Shown: in pieces, positions 52,954 through 62,168 of the stretch | Layout of the letters: every line of letters starts with the position of its first letter | How positions within the stretch are numbered: the stretch's first letter is position 1 | Assembly (NCBI RefSeq): GCF_001423965.1 | Contig: NZ_LMPV01000011.1 | Coordinates: 37,576 to 101,575, forward strand | Reading direction: 5' to 3' | Origin: Exiguobacterium sp. Leaf196 | GTDB taxonomy: Bacteria > Bacillota > Bacilli > Exiguobacteriales > Exiguobacteriaceae | Length of the DNA: 64,000 nucleotides | Notes under the pieces: generated by a model | What the model saw: only the letters and a program-made list of their open reading frames with translations | What the model was told of the DNA's origin: nothing | Databases searched by the model: none | Made by a program: the position numbers and the translations under genes

Positions 52954-53553
52954 TTAATAAACTTCGTAGTTTTGCCCCGTCTGTGCCCCTTCGACACTTT
53001 TTTCGAACGCCGTCGCGACACGTGACGCCGGAACGGCTTCAAAACCACGGAAGAAGGGTCCGTACTTCTCGAGCGACTCAATCAGTACGTTCGGACTGAC
53101 ACTGTTGATTCGAATGCCTCGTGGCATCTCGATCGCCGCTGCATGAACGAACGCTTTGACCCCACCGTTCGCCAGCGCAGCAGATGCGCCTTGGCGAATC
53201 GGATCGTCCATCATGATGCCGGTCGTCAGCGTAAAGCTTCCTCCGTCTCGTACTGACTGTAAACCAAGTAGGACCAGATTAACCTGACCTTTTAGTTTAC
53301 TGTCGATTCCGATTTGATTGAGCTCCGGTGTTAAGTCCGTCAATGAACCAAAATGAGCGCCACCTGTAGCACTGATAACAGCATCAACAGAACCGACTGC
53401 TTCATACATCGCCCGAATGCTTTCCTCTGATGTGATGTCGACTTGCACATCCGCTCCGCTTCGTCCGGCACGAATGATGTCATGCCGCTCACTCAGCCGT
53501 TCGACGACTGCCTGTCCAATCGTTCCGCTTGCTCCTACTACTAAAATTCGCAT
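52954..53553 (-). CDS. Short-chain dehydrogenase-like protein
   Basis: 199 residues: RILVVGASGTIGQAVVERL gives the NADP-binding glycine motif, ISATGG replaces NNAG, and the segment where YxxxK should lie reads NGGVK, so the catalytic Tyr is absent. This short SDR type is common but functionally unclear. The start at 53553 follows AAAGGGGAAGGG; ATG 53571 has a poorer context. 38 bp after the esterase gene's start region, same strand. Confidence 0.78.
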   Translation of the reverse strand: MRILVVGASGTIGQAVVERLSERHDIIRAGRSGADVQVDITSEESIRAMYEAVGSVDAVISATGGAHFGSLTDLTPELNQIGIDSKLKGQVNLVLLGLQSVRDGGSFTLTTGIMMDDPIRQGASAALANGGVKAFVHAAAIEMPRGIRINSVSPNVLIESLEKYGPFFRGFEAVPASRVATAFEKSVEGAQTGQNYEVY

Positions 53554-53591
53554 GATCCCTTCCCCTTTCACGTCTAGCTTACCTATCTAGC

Positions 53592-54359
53592 CTACTGCAC
53601 AGCAGATGATGGTTTCAAGGAATCTACCGGATGGGTCTTCAAGAAGACAAGGATTTCTTCGAACAAACGCTGTTTATCCCGATCGAGCGTCAGTAAATGT
53701 TTACTGTTCGGAAGAAGGAGCTTTTTCTGATCTCGGCTCGGCACCGTCGTTTCGATTCGTTCAAGACTTGCATGGTAGACGATATCATCTAATGCACCAA
53801 GGAATAGAGCGATGGGCTGCGTGATCTTCGGTAAGACGACTCCTATGTCGAGAATGAACTGTTGCAGTGCTCGTAAGTCTTTTTCCGGTCGTGGAAAATG
53901 ACGGTCGACAAAGTCTGCGATCCACTCTTGCGAACGATCGTCAAATTGAAAATACCGTTCCGTATAACGGCGGACTCTATGTTCGAGTCCCGCAATCGTC
54001 CGCTCAAGAATCGGCGTCGAGAGTAAGATGAGTCCTGCGCATCCTGACTGTTCTGCCAGTCGAAGAGCCATCACCCCACCGAGTGATTGCCCAATCAAAA
54101 AGAAGTCTTTGTGCCCTTGCTCATGTAAAAAGGCGCATCCGACTTGCGCGGACTGCCAGACGTCTTCGATCGTCGTCGCAAACAAGCGCTCCGGCGATTC
54201 CCCGTGCCCGGCGTAATTGGGCGCGTAACAGGTATACCCGGCTACATGTAAAAAGCGAGCGAGCCCCCGCATCTCATTCGCACTACCAGTAAAACTATGT
54301 AACAGCAAAACAGCAGGTCCGGGTCCTTCTAAGTACAGATCCTTTGATTTCGTGATCAT
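53592..54359 (-). CDS. Alpha/beta hydrolase, carboxylesterase Est30-like
   Basis: 255 residues. Oxyanion region LLLHSFTGSANEM, nucleophile GQSLGG, acid LGALDDIVY and base NSKHLLTLD complete a catalytic triad in the order of carboxylesterase Est30 and related monoacylglycerol lipases. Cytoplasmic, no signal peptide. AAAAGGAGGTG precedes the start. Probably hydrolyses short-chain esters. Confidence 0.85.
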   Translation of the reverse strand: MITKSKDLYLEGPGPAVLLLHSFTGSANEMRGLARFLHVAGYTCYAPNYAGHGESPERLFATTIEDVWQSAQVGCAFLHEQGHKDFFLIGQSLGGVMALRLAEQSGCAGLILLSTPILERTIAGLEHRVRRYTERYFQFDDRSQEWIADFVDRHFPRPEKDLRALQQFILDIGVVLPKITQPIALFLGALDDIVYHASLERIETTVPSRDQKKLLLPNSKHLLTLDRDKQRLFEEILVFLKTHPVDSLKPSSAVQ

Positions 54360-54382
54360 GGGCGCACCTCCTTTTTATCTCT

Positions 54383-54949
54383 TTAAACTTCCTCCACCGA
54401 AGTATTCTCCCGTAACGATTTTATAATCTGAAAGCCTGGGTAGTCCGCTTCGGATCGTCGTTCGCCACTTGACCGATAATAAGCATTCCAGTAACTGATC
54501 ATCCGGTCTTCGATTCGCTTCATGTATGCCGGATCATCCTCGACGAATCGCCGCTTCACTTCCGGATCCCATTGCTCGATCACAGGTACGATGATGTCGA
54601 CGATTTCACGGACGTATTCACTAGCAAGTTCAAGAATATAGATGAGTATCCATTCATCTTGTTGATTTGTTTTGAGTAACTGACGGAGATAACGTTCACG
54701 GATGTGACCATCATGGTGACGGGTGTAAAGGCAAAATAACATCGTTTTTTGAGTCGACGTCAGTTGTTTAATCCGCTCCGAGTCAACCTCTGGTACATAT
54801 AAGCGAGTCGGAATCTGTATCTGTTCGTGCTCTGTATTTACTTCGATCGCCCCGGGTGATAAACGCGTCCAAGCAAACGGTAGACACGCTTGGACGATTC
54901 GGACGTCCTGTTCATATCGTTTAGGAAATGCGGCGATCCAGCGATTCAT
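54383..54949 (-). CDS. Hypothetical protein
   Basis: 188 residues, soluble, mostly helical by composition. Visible features: a Thr/Gln/Lys-rich middle (LTSTQKTMLFCLYTRHHDGHIRERY, parts: KTMLFCLYTRHHDG) and EWILIYILELASEYVREIVD, then acidic-aromatic stretches (VIEQWDPEVKRRFVEDD). It looks like helical repeat or HEAT-like immunity-type proteins, but I do not recognise a family. TAGGAGGACA precedes the start. It follows glmS on the same strand, after the glmS terminator. Confidence 0.6.
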   Translation of the reverse strand: MNRWIAAFPKRYEQDVRIVQACLPFAWTRLSPGAIEVNTEHEQIQIPTRLYVPEVDSERIKQLTSTQKTMLFCLYTRHHDGHIRERYLRQLLKTNQQDEWILIYILELASEYVREIVDIIVPVIEQWDPEVKRRFVEDDPAYMKRIEDRMISYWNAYYRSSGERRSEADYPGFQIIKSLRENTSVEEV

Positions 54950-54966
54950 CTTATTGTCCTCCTATA

Positions 54967-55011
54967 TAAAAAACCCCAAACGGCAGACACTTTCGCGCCT
55001 ATCGTTTGGAG
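54967..55011 (-). terminator. Terminator of glmS
   Basis: On the minus strand CTCCAAACG pairs with CGTTTGGGG across a 20-base loop, followed by TTTTTT. Confidence 0.82.
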
Positions 55012-55024
55012 TCGATTTATTTTC

Positions 55025-56821
55025 TTATTCAACCGTTACTGACTTCGCCAAGTTACGTGGCTTATCGACGTCACAGTCGCGACCGAGTGCCGCGTAGTAT
55101 GAAATCAATTGAAGTGGCAAGACAGACAAGAGCGGTGACAAGAGTGGCTCGACTGCTGGGATGACGAAGGCATCCGTCGGCAATTCAAGACCTTCTGCTG
55201 CGATGACACACGCGTTTGCACCACGCGCGACGACTTCCTTGACGTTCCCACGGTTGTTGAGGTGAACGTGTGGTTGTGTCACGAGTGCGATGACCGGTGT
55301 GTTATCTTCGATCAAAGCGATCGGACCGTGCTTGAGCTCGCCACCCGCATATCCTTCTGCTTGAATATACGAGATCTCTTTGAGTTTCAATGCACCTTCC
55401 ATCCCGACGTATGCATCTTGTCCGCGACCGATGAAGAACGCGTTACGTGATTCAGACAAGTACTCTGTCGCGATTTCTTGGAAACGATCTTTTTGAGACA
55501 TGACCGATTCCATCGCACTTGAGATTTTACCGAGTTCCTTCATGAGATCGAAGTTGACAGCAACCCCTTTCGCTTGAGCGAGGTCAAACGCAAGAACAGC
55601 GAGGACAGCGATTTGAGCTGTATACGCTTTTGTTGAAGCAACGGCGATTTCTGGACCCGCGTGGAGCAATAATGTTGCGTTCGCCTCACGTGACAATGTT
55701 GATCCTGGAACGTTCGTGATCGTCAGTGCCGGGTGACCAAGTTTCTTCGCTTCAACGAGAACCGCACGGCTATCCGCTGTTTCACCTGATTGTGAAAGGA
55801 AGAGGAAGAGTGGTTTCTCTGTCAATAATGGCATGTTGTATCCGAACTCAGAAGAGATGTGCACTTCTGTCGGGATGCCTGCGATTTGTTCAATCAACTG
55901 TTTTCCGATCAAACCAGCATGATAGCTTGTTCCGCAACCGATGATGTAGACACGGTCACGACCGAGTACGAGATCACGGACCGATTGGTCGAGTGTGATG
56001 TCGCCTGCTTCATTTTGATATTGTTGAACGATGTTGCGGATGACAGCTGGTTGCTCATCCATCTCTTTGAGCATGTAGTGCGCATACGTTCCTTTTTCGA
56101 TATCTGATGCATCGATTTCAGCCGTATATGCTTCACGCTCTTGAACGTTACCGTCGAGATCTTGAATCGTAACGCTATCACGCGTCAAGATGATCATCTC
56201 ACCGTCATGCAGCTCAACGAATTGATCCGTTACTTGTAACATTGCCATTGCGTCTGATGCGACGACGTTGAACGTCCCGTCACCGAGACCAACGAGAAGT
56301 GGTGATTTGTTTTTCGCAATGTACAAAACGTCTGGATTTTCAGCATCGATCAATGCGAGGGCATACGAACCGTGCAAGACGCGGAGTGTTTGACGGAATG
56401 CTTCCGCGACATCACCTGTCTCGTTGAAGTTCTTTTCGATCATCTGAACGATGACTTCTGTATCCGTGTCGCTGAGGAGATCGACATTCAATTCTGCTTT
56501 CAACTGCTCATCGTTCTCGATGACACCGTTGTGCACGAGTGTGAAACGTGTTGACGCACTTTGGTGCGGGTGCGCGTTTGGTACGCTTGGGACACCGTGT
56601 GTCGCCCAGCGTGTGTGTCCGATTCCGACTGTGCCGTCTGCATCTGCAGGAACGACTTCGCGTAGCGCAGCAATCCGGCCTACTTCTTTGTGGACTTGGA
56701 CGCCGTCGTTGACGAACGCAAGACCTGCCGAGTCATAGCCGCGGTACTCGAGCTTCTCGAGACCTTTTAATAAAATTTCTTTCGTGTTGACCTGTCCAAT
56801 CATACCTACGATTCCGCACAT
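55025..56821 (-). CDS. glmS: Glutamine--fructose-6-phosphate aminotransferase
   Basis: First committed enzyme of UDP-GlcNAc synthesis: fructose 6-phosphate plus glutamine to glucosamine 6-phosphate. The start at 56821 leaves Cys as residue 2 (MCGIVGMIG), the N-terminal nucleophile of the glutaminase domain (to about 230). Two SIS sugar-isomerase domains follow, with [17 protein letters not shown] and the C-terminal [17 protein letters not shown] sits 6 bases before the ATG. Expression is controlled by the glmS ribozyme in the leader. 598 residues. Confidence 0.96.
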   Translation of the reverse strand: MCGIVGMIGQVNTKEILLKGLEKLEYRGYDSAGLAFVNDGVQVHKEVGRIAALREVVPADADGTVGIGHTRWATHGVPSVPNAHPHQSASTRFTLVHNGVIENDEQLKAELNVDLLSDTDTEVIVQMIEKNFNETGDVAEAFRQTLRVLHGSYALALIDAENPDVLYIAKNKSPLLVGLGDGTFNVVASDAMAMLQVTDQFVELHDGEMIILTRDSVTIQDLDGNVQEREAYTAEIDASDIEKGTYAHYMLKEMDEQPAVIRNIVQQYQNEAGDITLDQSVRDLVLGRDRVYIIGCGTSYHAGLIGKQLIEQIAGIPTEVHISSEFGYNMPLLTEKPLFLFLSQSGETADSRAVLVEAKKLGHPALTITNVPGSTLSREANATLLLHAGPEIAVASTKAYTAQIAVLAVLAFDLAQAKGVAVNFDLMKELGKISSAMESVMSQKDRFQEIATEYLSESRNAFFIGRGQDAYVGMEGALKLKEISYIQAEGYAGGELKHGPIALIEDNTPVIALVTQPHVHLNNRGNVKEVVARGANACVIAAEGLELPTDAFVIPAVEPLLSPLLSVLPLQLISYYAALGRDCDVDKPRNLAKSVTVE

Positions 56822-56879
56822 GTTACATCTCTCCATTTACAAGTATTTCCCTGAAGAGGAAACGGCTCTTGTTGAGAGG

Positions 56880-57026
56880 ATCCCGATCGGTCTGTTTGTC
56901 CGCCCAATCACTTGGACGATTTCAGAACGATTTACGGTATGGATCTGGTACCGGGAGGCATCCGCCGAATCATTCGATAAACCTCCACCTCGTCAGCTTT
57001 CGTCCTACGGAGAAAGCCCTGGCGCT
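56880..57026 (-). ncRNA. glmS ribozyme: glmS ribozyme/riboswitch
   Basis: Self-cleaving, glucosamine-6-phosphate-dependent RNA in the glmS 5' UTR. On the minus strand the cleavage site A/GCGCCAG lies at 57026/57025, followed by GACGAGG, TTTATCGAA, TTCGGCGGATG-CCTCCCGG and the 3' element GCGGACAAACAGA. These match the conserved P1, P2.1, P2.2, P3 and P4 segments. The 3' boundary is approximate. It fills most of the 411-base gap between glmS and glmM. The open frame on the plus strand over it is chance. Confidence 0.93.
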
Positions 57027-57030
57027 TCTT

Positions 57031-57059
57031 GTTTCTGTCCGACCCCGTTTCTGTCCGAC
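57031..57059 (-). repeat. Tandem 13-base repeat upstream of the glmS cleavage site
   Basis: Two exact copies, GTCGGACAGAAAC on the minus strand, separated by 3 bases, directly 5' of the ribozyme. They would be in the 5' fragment released by cleavage. Function unknown. Confidence 0.75.
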
Positions 57060-57195
57060 TTCACCATCATACGAACTTTAATCTGAAAAAGCAAGAAAGG
57101 TAACGTATTTGTAACTATTCCCGATATTTTTCTATTCAATACGCATAATCCCTATTTTTTGTAAAAATATCAATTTGTTTTTCTAAAATAATTGT

Positions 57196-57225
57196 AAAAA
57201 AGAAGCAGAGCAATCGCTCTGCTTC
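57196..57225 (-). terminator. Terminator of glmM
   Basis: GAAGCAGAGC pairs with GCTCTGCTTC; the A-run on the plus strand gives the U-tract. It separates glmM from glmS transcription. Confidence 0.92.
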
Positions 57226-57232
57226 GGGCTGC

Positions 57233-58588
57233 TTAGTTTTCTTGTAACGCGTAGTTCTCACGAACGACGTTCGCGATCCGCTCGACGTATGCATCACACG
57301 CTTCTTGTGTCGGGGCTTCTGCCATGACACGAACGAGTGGTTCTGTTCCTGACGCACGAACGAGAATACGTCCGTTGCCTGCCATCTCTGCTTCGACTTC
57401 TGCAATGATCGCTTGTACGGCAGGACCGCTCATTGCACCATTTTTGTCTGAGACACGGATGTTAACGAGACGTTGTGGGAAGATCGGCATCTCAGCTGCG
57501 AGTTCCGATAACTTTTTCCCTGTCGCTTTCATGATTTGCAACAACTGGACGCCTGACAACATGCCGTCCCCTGTCGTTGAGTAATCCATGAAGATGATAT
57601 GCCCCGACTGTTCACCACCGAGCGTGTAGTCGTTCTTACGCATTTCTTCGACGACATAACGGTCACCGACTGCTGTCTGAAGTGCCGTCATCCCGTTTTC
57701 TTCAACAGTTTTATGGAAGCCGAGGTTACTCATGACCGTCGCAACGATCGTGTTGTCTTTCAGACGACCAAGTTCATTCAAGTATTTTCCGCAAATGAAC
57801 ATGATTTTATCGCCATCGACGATATCACCGTTCTCATCGACTGCAATCAAGCGGTCGCCGTCTCCATCAAACGATAAACCAACATCTGCGCCTTTTTCCT
57901 TAACGAAGGCAGCGAGATGTTCTGGGTGTGTCGAACCGACACCATCATTGATGTTGAGTCCGTTCGGAGTTGTACCGATCGTCGATACTTCTGCTTCCAA
58001 GTCACCGAATAGGCGTGGTGCGAGGCTTGACGTCGCACCGTGTGCGCCGTCGATCGCGACATGGATGCCTGAGAAATCTTCATCCGATGTCTGGCGAAGC
58101 ATATGAAGATATTTTTGTGCACCTTCGTAGTAATCGTGAACGAAACCGAGTTCTTTTCCGGCTGGACGTGGTAATGTATCTTCTGCTTCATCGAGCAATG
58201 CTTCGATTTCAAGCTCAGTTGCGTCATCGAGCTTGAAGCCATCTGAACCGAAGAACTTGATTCCGTTATCTTCAACTGGATTGTGCGATGCAGAAATCAT
58301 GACTCCCGCTGTGGCATCCATCGTTTTTGTCAGATACGCGACACCCGGTGTCGAGATGACACCAAGACGCATGACTTCTGCACCGATTGATAAAAGACCA
58401 GCGATGAGTGCGTTCTCAAGCATTTGACCAGAAACACGTGTATCGCGTCCAATCAAGACTTTTGGTCGTGTGCTTTCGTGTTTCGTCAACACGTAACCAC
58501 CTGTTCGACCGAGGCGATATGCTAGTTCCGGTGTCAATTCTACGTTTGCGACGCCGCGTACGCCGTCAGTTCCAAAATACTTACCCAT
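57233..58588 (-). CDS. glmM: Phosphoglucosamine mutase
   Basis: Converts glucosamine 6-phosphate to glucosamine 1-phosphate for UDP-GlcNAc and peptidoglycan. 451 residues: N-terminal [10 protein letters not shown], phosphoserine loop MISASHNP, metal loop DGDGDR, and the C-terminal phosphate-binding [12 protein letters not shown]. Downstream of cdaA-cdaR in the order conserved across Bacillota; GlmM is known to inhibit CdaA in some species. Confidence 0.96.
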   Translation of the reverse strand: MGKYFGTDGVRGVANVELTPELAYRLGRTGGYVLTKHESTRPKVLIGRDTRVSGQMLENALIAGLLSIGAEVMRLGVISTPGVAYLTKTMDATAGVMISASHNPVEDNGIKFFGSDGFKLDDATELEIEALLDEAEDTLPRPAGKELGFVHDYYEGAQKYLHMLRQTSDEDFSGIHVAIDGAHGATSSLAPRLFGDLEAEVSTIGTTPNGLNINDGVGSTHPEHLAAFVKEKGADVGLSFDGDGDRLIAVDENGDIVDGDKIMFICGKYLNELGRLKDNTIVATVMSNLGFHKTVEENGMTALQTAVGDRYVVEEMRKNDYTLGGEQSGHIIFMDYSTTGDGMLSGVQLLQIMKATGKKLSELAAEMPIFPQRLVNIRVSDKNGAMSGPAVQAIIAEVEAEMAGNGRILVRASGTEPLVRVMAEAPTQEACDAYVERIANVVRENYALQEN

Positions 58589-58617
58589 GTGTTATTTCCT
58601 CATTTCACTAATTTGTT

Positions 58618-59904
58618 TTAATTGGTCGGAACGGATGTCCGCGGAACAGCTTTTAGCGTGACATCCATATTATCCGGACGCAGGACATCAAAGGCTTTTG
58701 ACGTCTGATACGAAATCGGCAATCCGTGCGTTCCTTCTTTTAGTCCCGTCACATCGATGACCGCTTTGATATCCGTCGCATCGATCGATGCTAAATCAGA
58801 TTCTTTCCCACGGACAACGACATCAATCGTTTGGTTGTAATCAATCGTATACTTCGATTCATCAAACCCATTTAACGTGACCGTCACACCGGGAATCGTT
58901 TTCTCTGCCCGATCCTCGACGGTTTCCGTCGTCGACTTCGCATTTTCCTTTTCGACAACGATATTGACGGTGACCTGTGTCGGATCCATCGCTGTCGCAT
59001 TTTCCGGTTCAACAAGTTTGACGGTTTTTTCTGTCGTCTTCGTCAATCCTTTGAGCGAGACCGCTTCCGTATCAACGGAACCGATACGCTCTAACTCTTC
59101 TTTTGTTCCATATAGACGAGCTTCCGTCGTAACGGGAACGATCTTGACGACGGTATATCCTTTTTTGACGTCATCTTTTGTCTGCACATTGATCGGTACC
59201 GTCTTACTTTCCTTATAGATCGGTACTGTGATTTCTAGTTGTTCCGGTTGATAAGATGCATTGATCGTATTCCCGTTCGCATCGGTCGCTTTGGCATTGA
59301 ACGTCTCTTTAAACGTCTCTGCCCGACCAGTTACATCGATCGGTACTTGGATCGCTGAAATCGCCTGTAACTTCTCTGCGCCTCCCGTAACTTCAACGGT
59401 TTGTTGATTCGGTTGCGCTTCCCCAGCGACATATCCTTCAGCGATTTTGTTTTTATTGAGTAAGGCGACTTGTACCGGTACTTCCTTTGTAATCTTCTTA
59501 TCGAGGAAGACTTCGATCGTCTCCTGCTTTGGCGTCACCTCGACATCTTTTCCGAAGCCAGTTGCTGTGACACGAACACGATGATAGCCAGGGTCAAGTC
59601 CTTTTAAATCAATCGATAACCCAAAATCCTGAACAAGCCGAAGCATCGTCAAGCTACTCGATGGACCTTTAACGGTTACCTCCATCGTATTTGGAATATT
59701 ATAGGCGACCCACTGCGATTCATCATACTGGACCGTGACCGGCACGTCAAATTTCGTCGAACCTTGACCTGCGATCGGCAACAGACTAGCGGCGTCACTC
59801 TTTCCTGTCGTATTCGAACCTGCCACCATCAAATACAACATGACGGCTAAGACGACCGCAACAATGCGTAAAAACCATCGTTCATTGAACCATTTTTCGA
59901 ACAT
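58618..59904 (-). CDS. cdaR: CdaA regulator (YbbR repeat protein)
   Basis: 428 residues: one N-terminal helix (RWFLRIVAVVLAVMLYLMV, with basic residues before it), then an extracytoplasmic part of about four YbbR-type beta repeats (VPVTVQYDES, VQVALLN, VPINVQTKD, GVTVTLNG). It modulates CdaA from outside the membrane. Its ATG overlaps the last base of the cdaA stop (TAATG). 29 bp before glmM. Confidence 0.93.
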   Translation of the reverse strand: MFEKWFNERWFLRIVAVVLAVMLYLMVAGSNTTGKSDAASLLPIAGQGSTKFDVPVTVQYDESQWVAYNIPNTMEVTVKGPSSSLTMLRLVQDFGLSIDLKGLDPGYHRVRVTATGFGKDVEVTPKQETIEVFLDKKITKEVPVQVALLNKNKIAEGYVAGEAQPNQQTVEVTGGAEKLQAISAIQVPIDVTGRAETFKETFNAKATDANGNTINASYQPEQLEITVPIYKESKTVPINVQTKDDVKKGYTVVKIVPVTTEARLYGTKEELERIGSVDTEAVSLKGLTKTTEKTVKLVEPENATAMDPTQVTVNIVVEKENAKSTTETVEDRAEKTIPGVTVTLNGFDESKYTIDYNQTIDVVVRGKESDLASIDATDIKAVIDVTGLKEGTHGLPISYQTSKAFDVLRPDNMDVTLKAVPRTSVPTN

Positions 59905-60767
59905 TATTTTTTCGCCCCCATCCAGTTCAAGAAGGAAGTATTCGTCTGTTCGACCTTAACGATCGTCTCAAGCAACTTCGTCCGTAAGGATTCTTCATCG
60001 AGTTCCCGGTACAGACGTCCATTGATGGCGAGTGAGACACCACCCGTTTCTTCCGAGACGACGAGCGTAACACTATCCGTTACTTCACTGACACCGATTG
60101 CAGCGCGGTGACGTGTTCCAAGCTCTTTTGAGATATGTGCACTTTCTGACAACGGTAAGTAACAAGCGGCGGCTGCTAACTTGCCTTGCTGGACGATGAC
60201 GGCACCATCATGTAATGGTGTATTCGGAATGAATAAGTTGATCAGCAACTGACTCGTGATTTGTGAACCAAGCGGAATGCCCGTCTCTACGTATTCACTC
60301 AGTCCTGTCTCACGTTCAATCGTCACGAGTGCCCCGATACGGCGTTTTGACATGTACTGGGCAGACGATACGAGCGCATCGACGATTCGAACTTGTTCAT
60401 CTTCATCACTGATCGCACTACGTGAGAAGAATTTACTCGTTCGTCCTAAATGTTCCAGTCCACGCCGGAGTTCGGGTTGGAAGATGATGATGATCCCCAG
60501 TAACCCATAGGTGATAATTTGATTGAGTAAAAATTGAAGTGTTTTGAGTCCAAAAAAGCCACTCAGGAACCAACTGATCAAAATGACCGAAATCCCTTTA
60601 ATGAGCTGGACTGCTTTCGTTCCTTTGACGATGATCATGAGACGGTAAATAACGAACGTCACAACCGCGATATCAATCACGTCATTAATATAATCGTACC
60701 AATGTACGTTTTCTCCCAGTTTCAACAATTGAAATTGAAGTGGTTGCCAGCTGAAGTAATTCACCAA
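59904..60767 (-). CDS. cdaA: Diadenylate cyclase CdaA
   Basis: Makes the essential second messenger c-di-AMP from ATP. 287 residues: three N-terminal helices, then the DAC domain with the catalytic DGA motif (LHDGAVIV) and RHR motif (GTRHRAAIG). The start is TTG 60767 or GTG 60764, both near AGGGGG. Operon with cdaR and glmM as in B. subtilis. Confidence 0.95.
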   Translation of the reverse strand: MVNYFSWQPLQFQLLKLGENVHWYDYINDVIDIAVVTFVIYRLMIIVKGTKAVQLIKGISVILISWFLSGFFGLKTLQFLLNQIITYGLLGIIIIFQPELRRGLEHLGRTSKFFSRSAISDEDEQVRIVDALVSSAQYMSKRRIGALVTIERETGLSEYVETGIPLGSQITSQLLINLFIPNTPLHDGAVIVQQGKLAAAACYLPLSESAHISKELGTRHRAAIGVSEVTDSVTLVVSEETGGVSLAINGRLYRELDEESLRTKLLETIVKVEQTNTSFLNWMGAKK

Positions 60768-60843
60768 CCGTGCCCCCTAACTCATCTGATTTAAACAGTT
60801 TCCATTATAGCACAAAGGGACGAGTTCGACTCGTCCCATCTGA

Positions 60844-61464
60844 TTATTGAAATAGACGTTTGATTCCGTACCAAACGCGTTCGAATAATTGATCAATTTC
60901 CTTGATTTCTCCGGTCACGCTACCGGCACTCGCCGTGTAAGCTTTCCCGTCAACGGTCATGACGTCGCCATTAACTTTCCCTTCGATTCGGACGTTCCCG
61001 CCTTCAACATAGAGATCTTGATCGACCGTGACGCCTTTTGGCACGACGACCTCACCATTTTGAGCGACGATGCCTGGTGCATTTGTATAAGATAAGTCAT
61101 GTTCTTCCTGTGCCATATAACCCCCAAGGCTACCGACCGACAAAAGTAAGAAAACAGCCGCTGCCGCGAGCAATGGGTATTGCTTCATCTTCCCTCCAAA
61201 ACGGGACGGTTGCGGTTGGTGCAGTAAAGCAGCGCTCGGCGTATCCACCTGGTCGGGCAATTGTGCCAGCACGCGGGATGTAAAATCTGCCGATAATTTG
61301 GGCGCTGGAAGTTGACGCAGTCGAGCATCAAGGAGTCGATACTCTTCGAACTCGTCCATCGCGTCCGCTTCCCGTAACTCTGCTTCCAATCGCTCGAATT
61401 CCTCAGGTGGTTGGTTTTGATCTAAATAATCCTGAATCCGTTCATGTACATGCTCTCGTGACAT
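60844..61464 (-). CDS. rsiW: Anti-sigma-W factor RsiW-like, lacking the zinc ligands
   Basis: 206 residues: cytoplasmic anti-sigma domain (about 1-100), one helix (YPLLAAAAVFLLLSVGSLGGY), then an extracytoplasmic part with VVVPKGVTVDQDLYVEGG and VDGKAYTASAGSVTGEI, closely like the C-terminus of B. subtilis RsiW. In RsiW the His-x3-Cys-x2-Cys zinc site lies in the N-domain; here the equivalent stretch reads ELREADAMDEF with no His or Cys. It should hold SigW until cleaved by stress-activated proteases. The start at 61464 follows AAGGAGGAAC; it lies 16 bp after sigW. Confidence 0.88.
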   Translation of the reverse strand: MSREHVHERIQDYLDQNQPPEEFERLEAELREADAMDEFEEYRLLDARLRQLPAPKLSADFTSRVLAQLPDQVDTPSAALLHQPQPSRFGGKMKQYPLLAAAAVFLLLSVGSLGGYMAQEEHDLSYTNAPGIVAQNGEVVVPKGVTVDQDLYVEGGNVRIEGKVNGDVMTVDGKAYTASAGSVTGEIKEIDQLFERVWYGIKRLFQ

Positions 61465-61480
61465 GGTGAGTTCCTCCTTC

Positions 61481-62044
61481 TCATCGTTTGGCAAAATGCT
61501 TCTTCAGCGCTTCCCGTCCACGATGAATTCTAGTTTTGACAGTAGCGACAGGTAATTCGATCATTTCACTGATTTCCTTTAGTGAAAGATCCTCTATATA
61601 TTTCAGGACGAGTGGGACGCGGTATTTTTCTGGTAAAGCTGCAATCGCATCCCCGACTTCACTTCGTTGCTCGTTATCGACCACTTGGTCCTCCGGCAAG
61701 GTGTCCTTGCTTTCGAGTTGTGAATACAATGTCAGTCCTTCAGTACCTGACATCTCAGCATCAAGAGAATAGTCAGGTTTCTTTTTCCGTAATCGGTCAA
61801 TCGATACGTTCGTAACGATTCGGTATAACCAAGTCCGGAACTTCCATTGTGCATTATACGAATCGATCTTCGTAAATACACGGATGAAGGCTTCTTGTGT
61901 CGCATCCTCCGCTTCCATTCGATCGCGCAAGACCCGGAAAGCCACAAGAAAGGCACCTTCCTTATATAGATCAACAAGTGCCGCAAAAGCATCACGGTCT
62001 CCCTGTTTCACTCGCTCAATTAAGCGCAGTGTCGTTTCTTCCAC
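61481..62044 (-). CDS. sigW: ECF RNA polymerase sigma factor SigW
   Basis: 187 residues: sigma region 2 (FRVLRDRMEAEDATQEAFIRVF with KFRTWLYRIVTNVSIDRLR, parts: DATQEAFIRVF, TWLYRIVTNVSID) and region 4 (LSLKEISEMIELPVATVKTRIHRGREAL, parts: LPVATVKTRIHRGRE). Controls the envelope-stress/antimicrobial-peptide regulon. Preceded by its own SigW promoter. Start GTG 62044 after GGGGGG. Followed by rsiW. Confidence 0.95.
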   Translation of the reverse strand: MEETTLRLIERVKQGDRDAFAALVDLYKEGAFLVAFRVLRDRMEAEDATQEAFIRVFTKIDSYNAQWKFRTWLYRIVTNVSIDRLRKKKPDYSLDAEMSGTEGLTLYSQLESKDTLPEDQVVDNEQRSEVGDAIAALPEKYRVPLVLKYIEDLSLKEISEMIELPVATVKTRIHRGREALKKHFAKR

Positions 62045-62078
62045 TTTGAATACCCCCCGCTCTATGCGGTCAATCTCT

Positions 62079-62106
62079 TATACGAAGTCGACCGATAAAT
62101 GTTTCA
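62079..62106 (-). promoter_or_regulatory. SigW autoregulatory promoter
   Basis: On the minus strand TGAAAC (62101-62106), exactly 16 bases, CGTATA (62079-62084), the consensus of B. subtilis SigW promoters. It lies 35 bases before the sigW start. Confidence 0.88.
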
Positions 62107-62124
62107 TCTCCTTTTAAATTGTAA

Positions 62125-62161
62125 CAAAAAAACTTGAACCCCGATGAAAAGAGTTCAAGTT
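62125..62161 (-). terminator. Terminator of rocF
   Basis: AACTTGAAC pairs with GTTCAAGTT; seven A at left become the U-tract. Confidence 0.9.
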
Positions 62162-62168
62162 CTATCCA

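Noticed and set aside
56784..57086. Plus-strand frame of about 100 codons opposite the glmS leader
   Set aside because: It is antisense to the glmS ribozyme and has no RBS; the ribozyme explains the sequence constraint.
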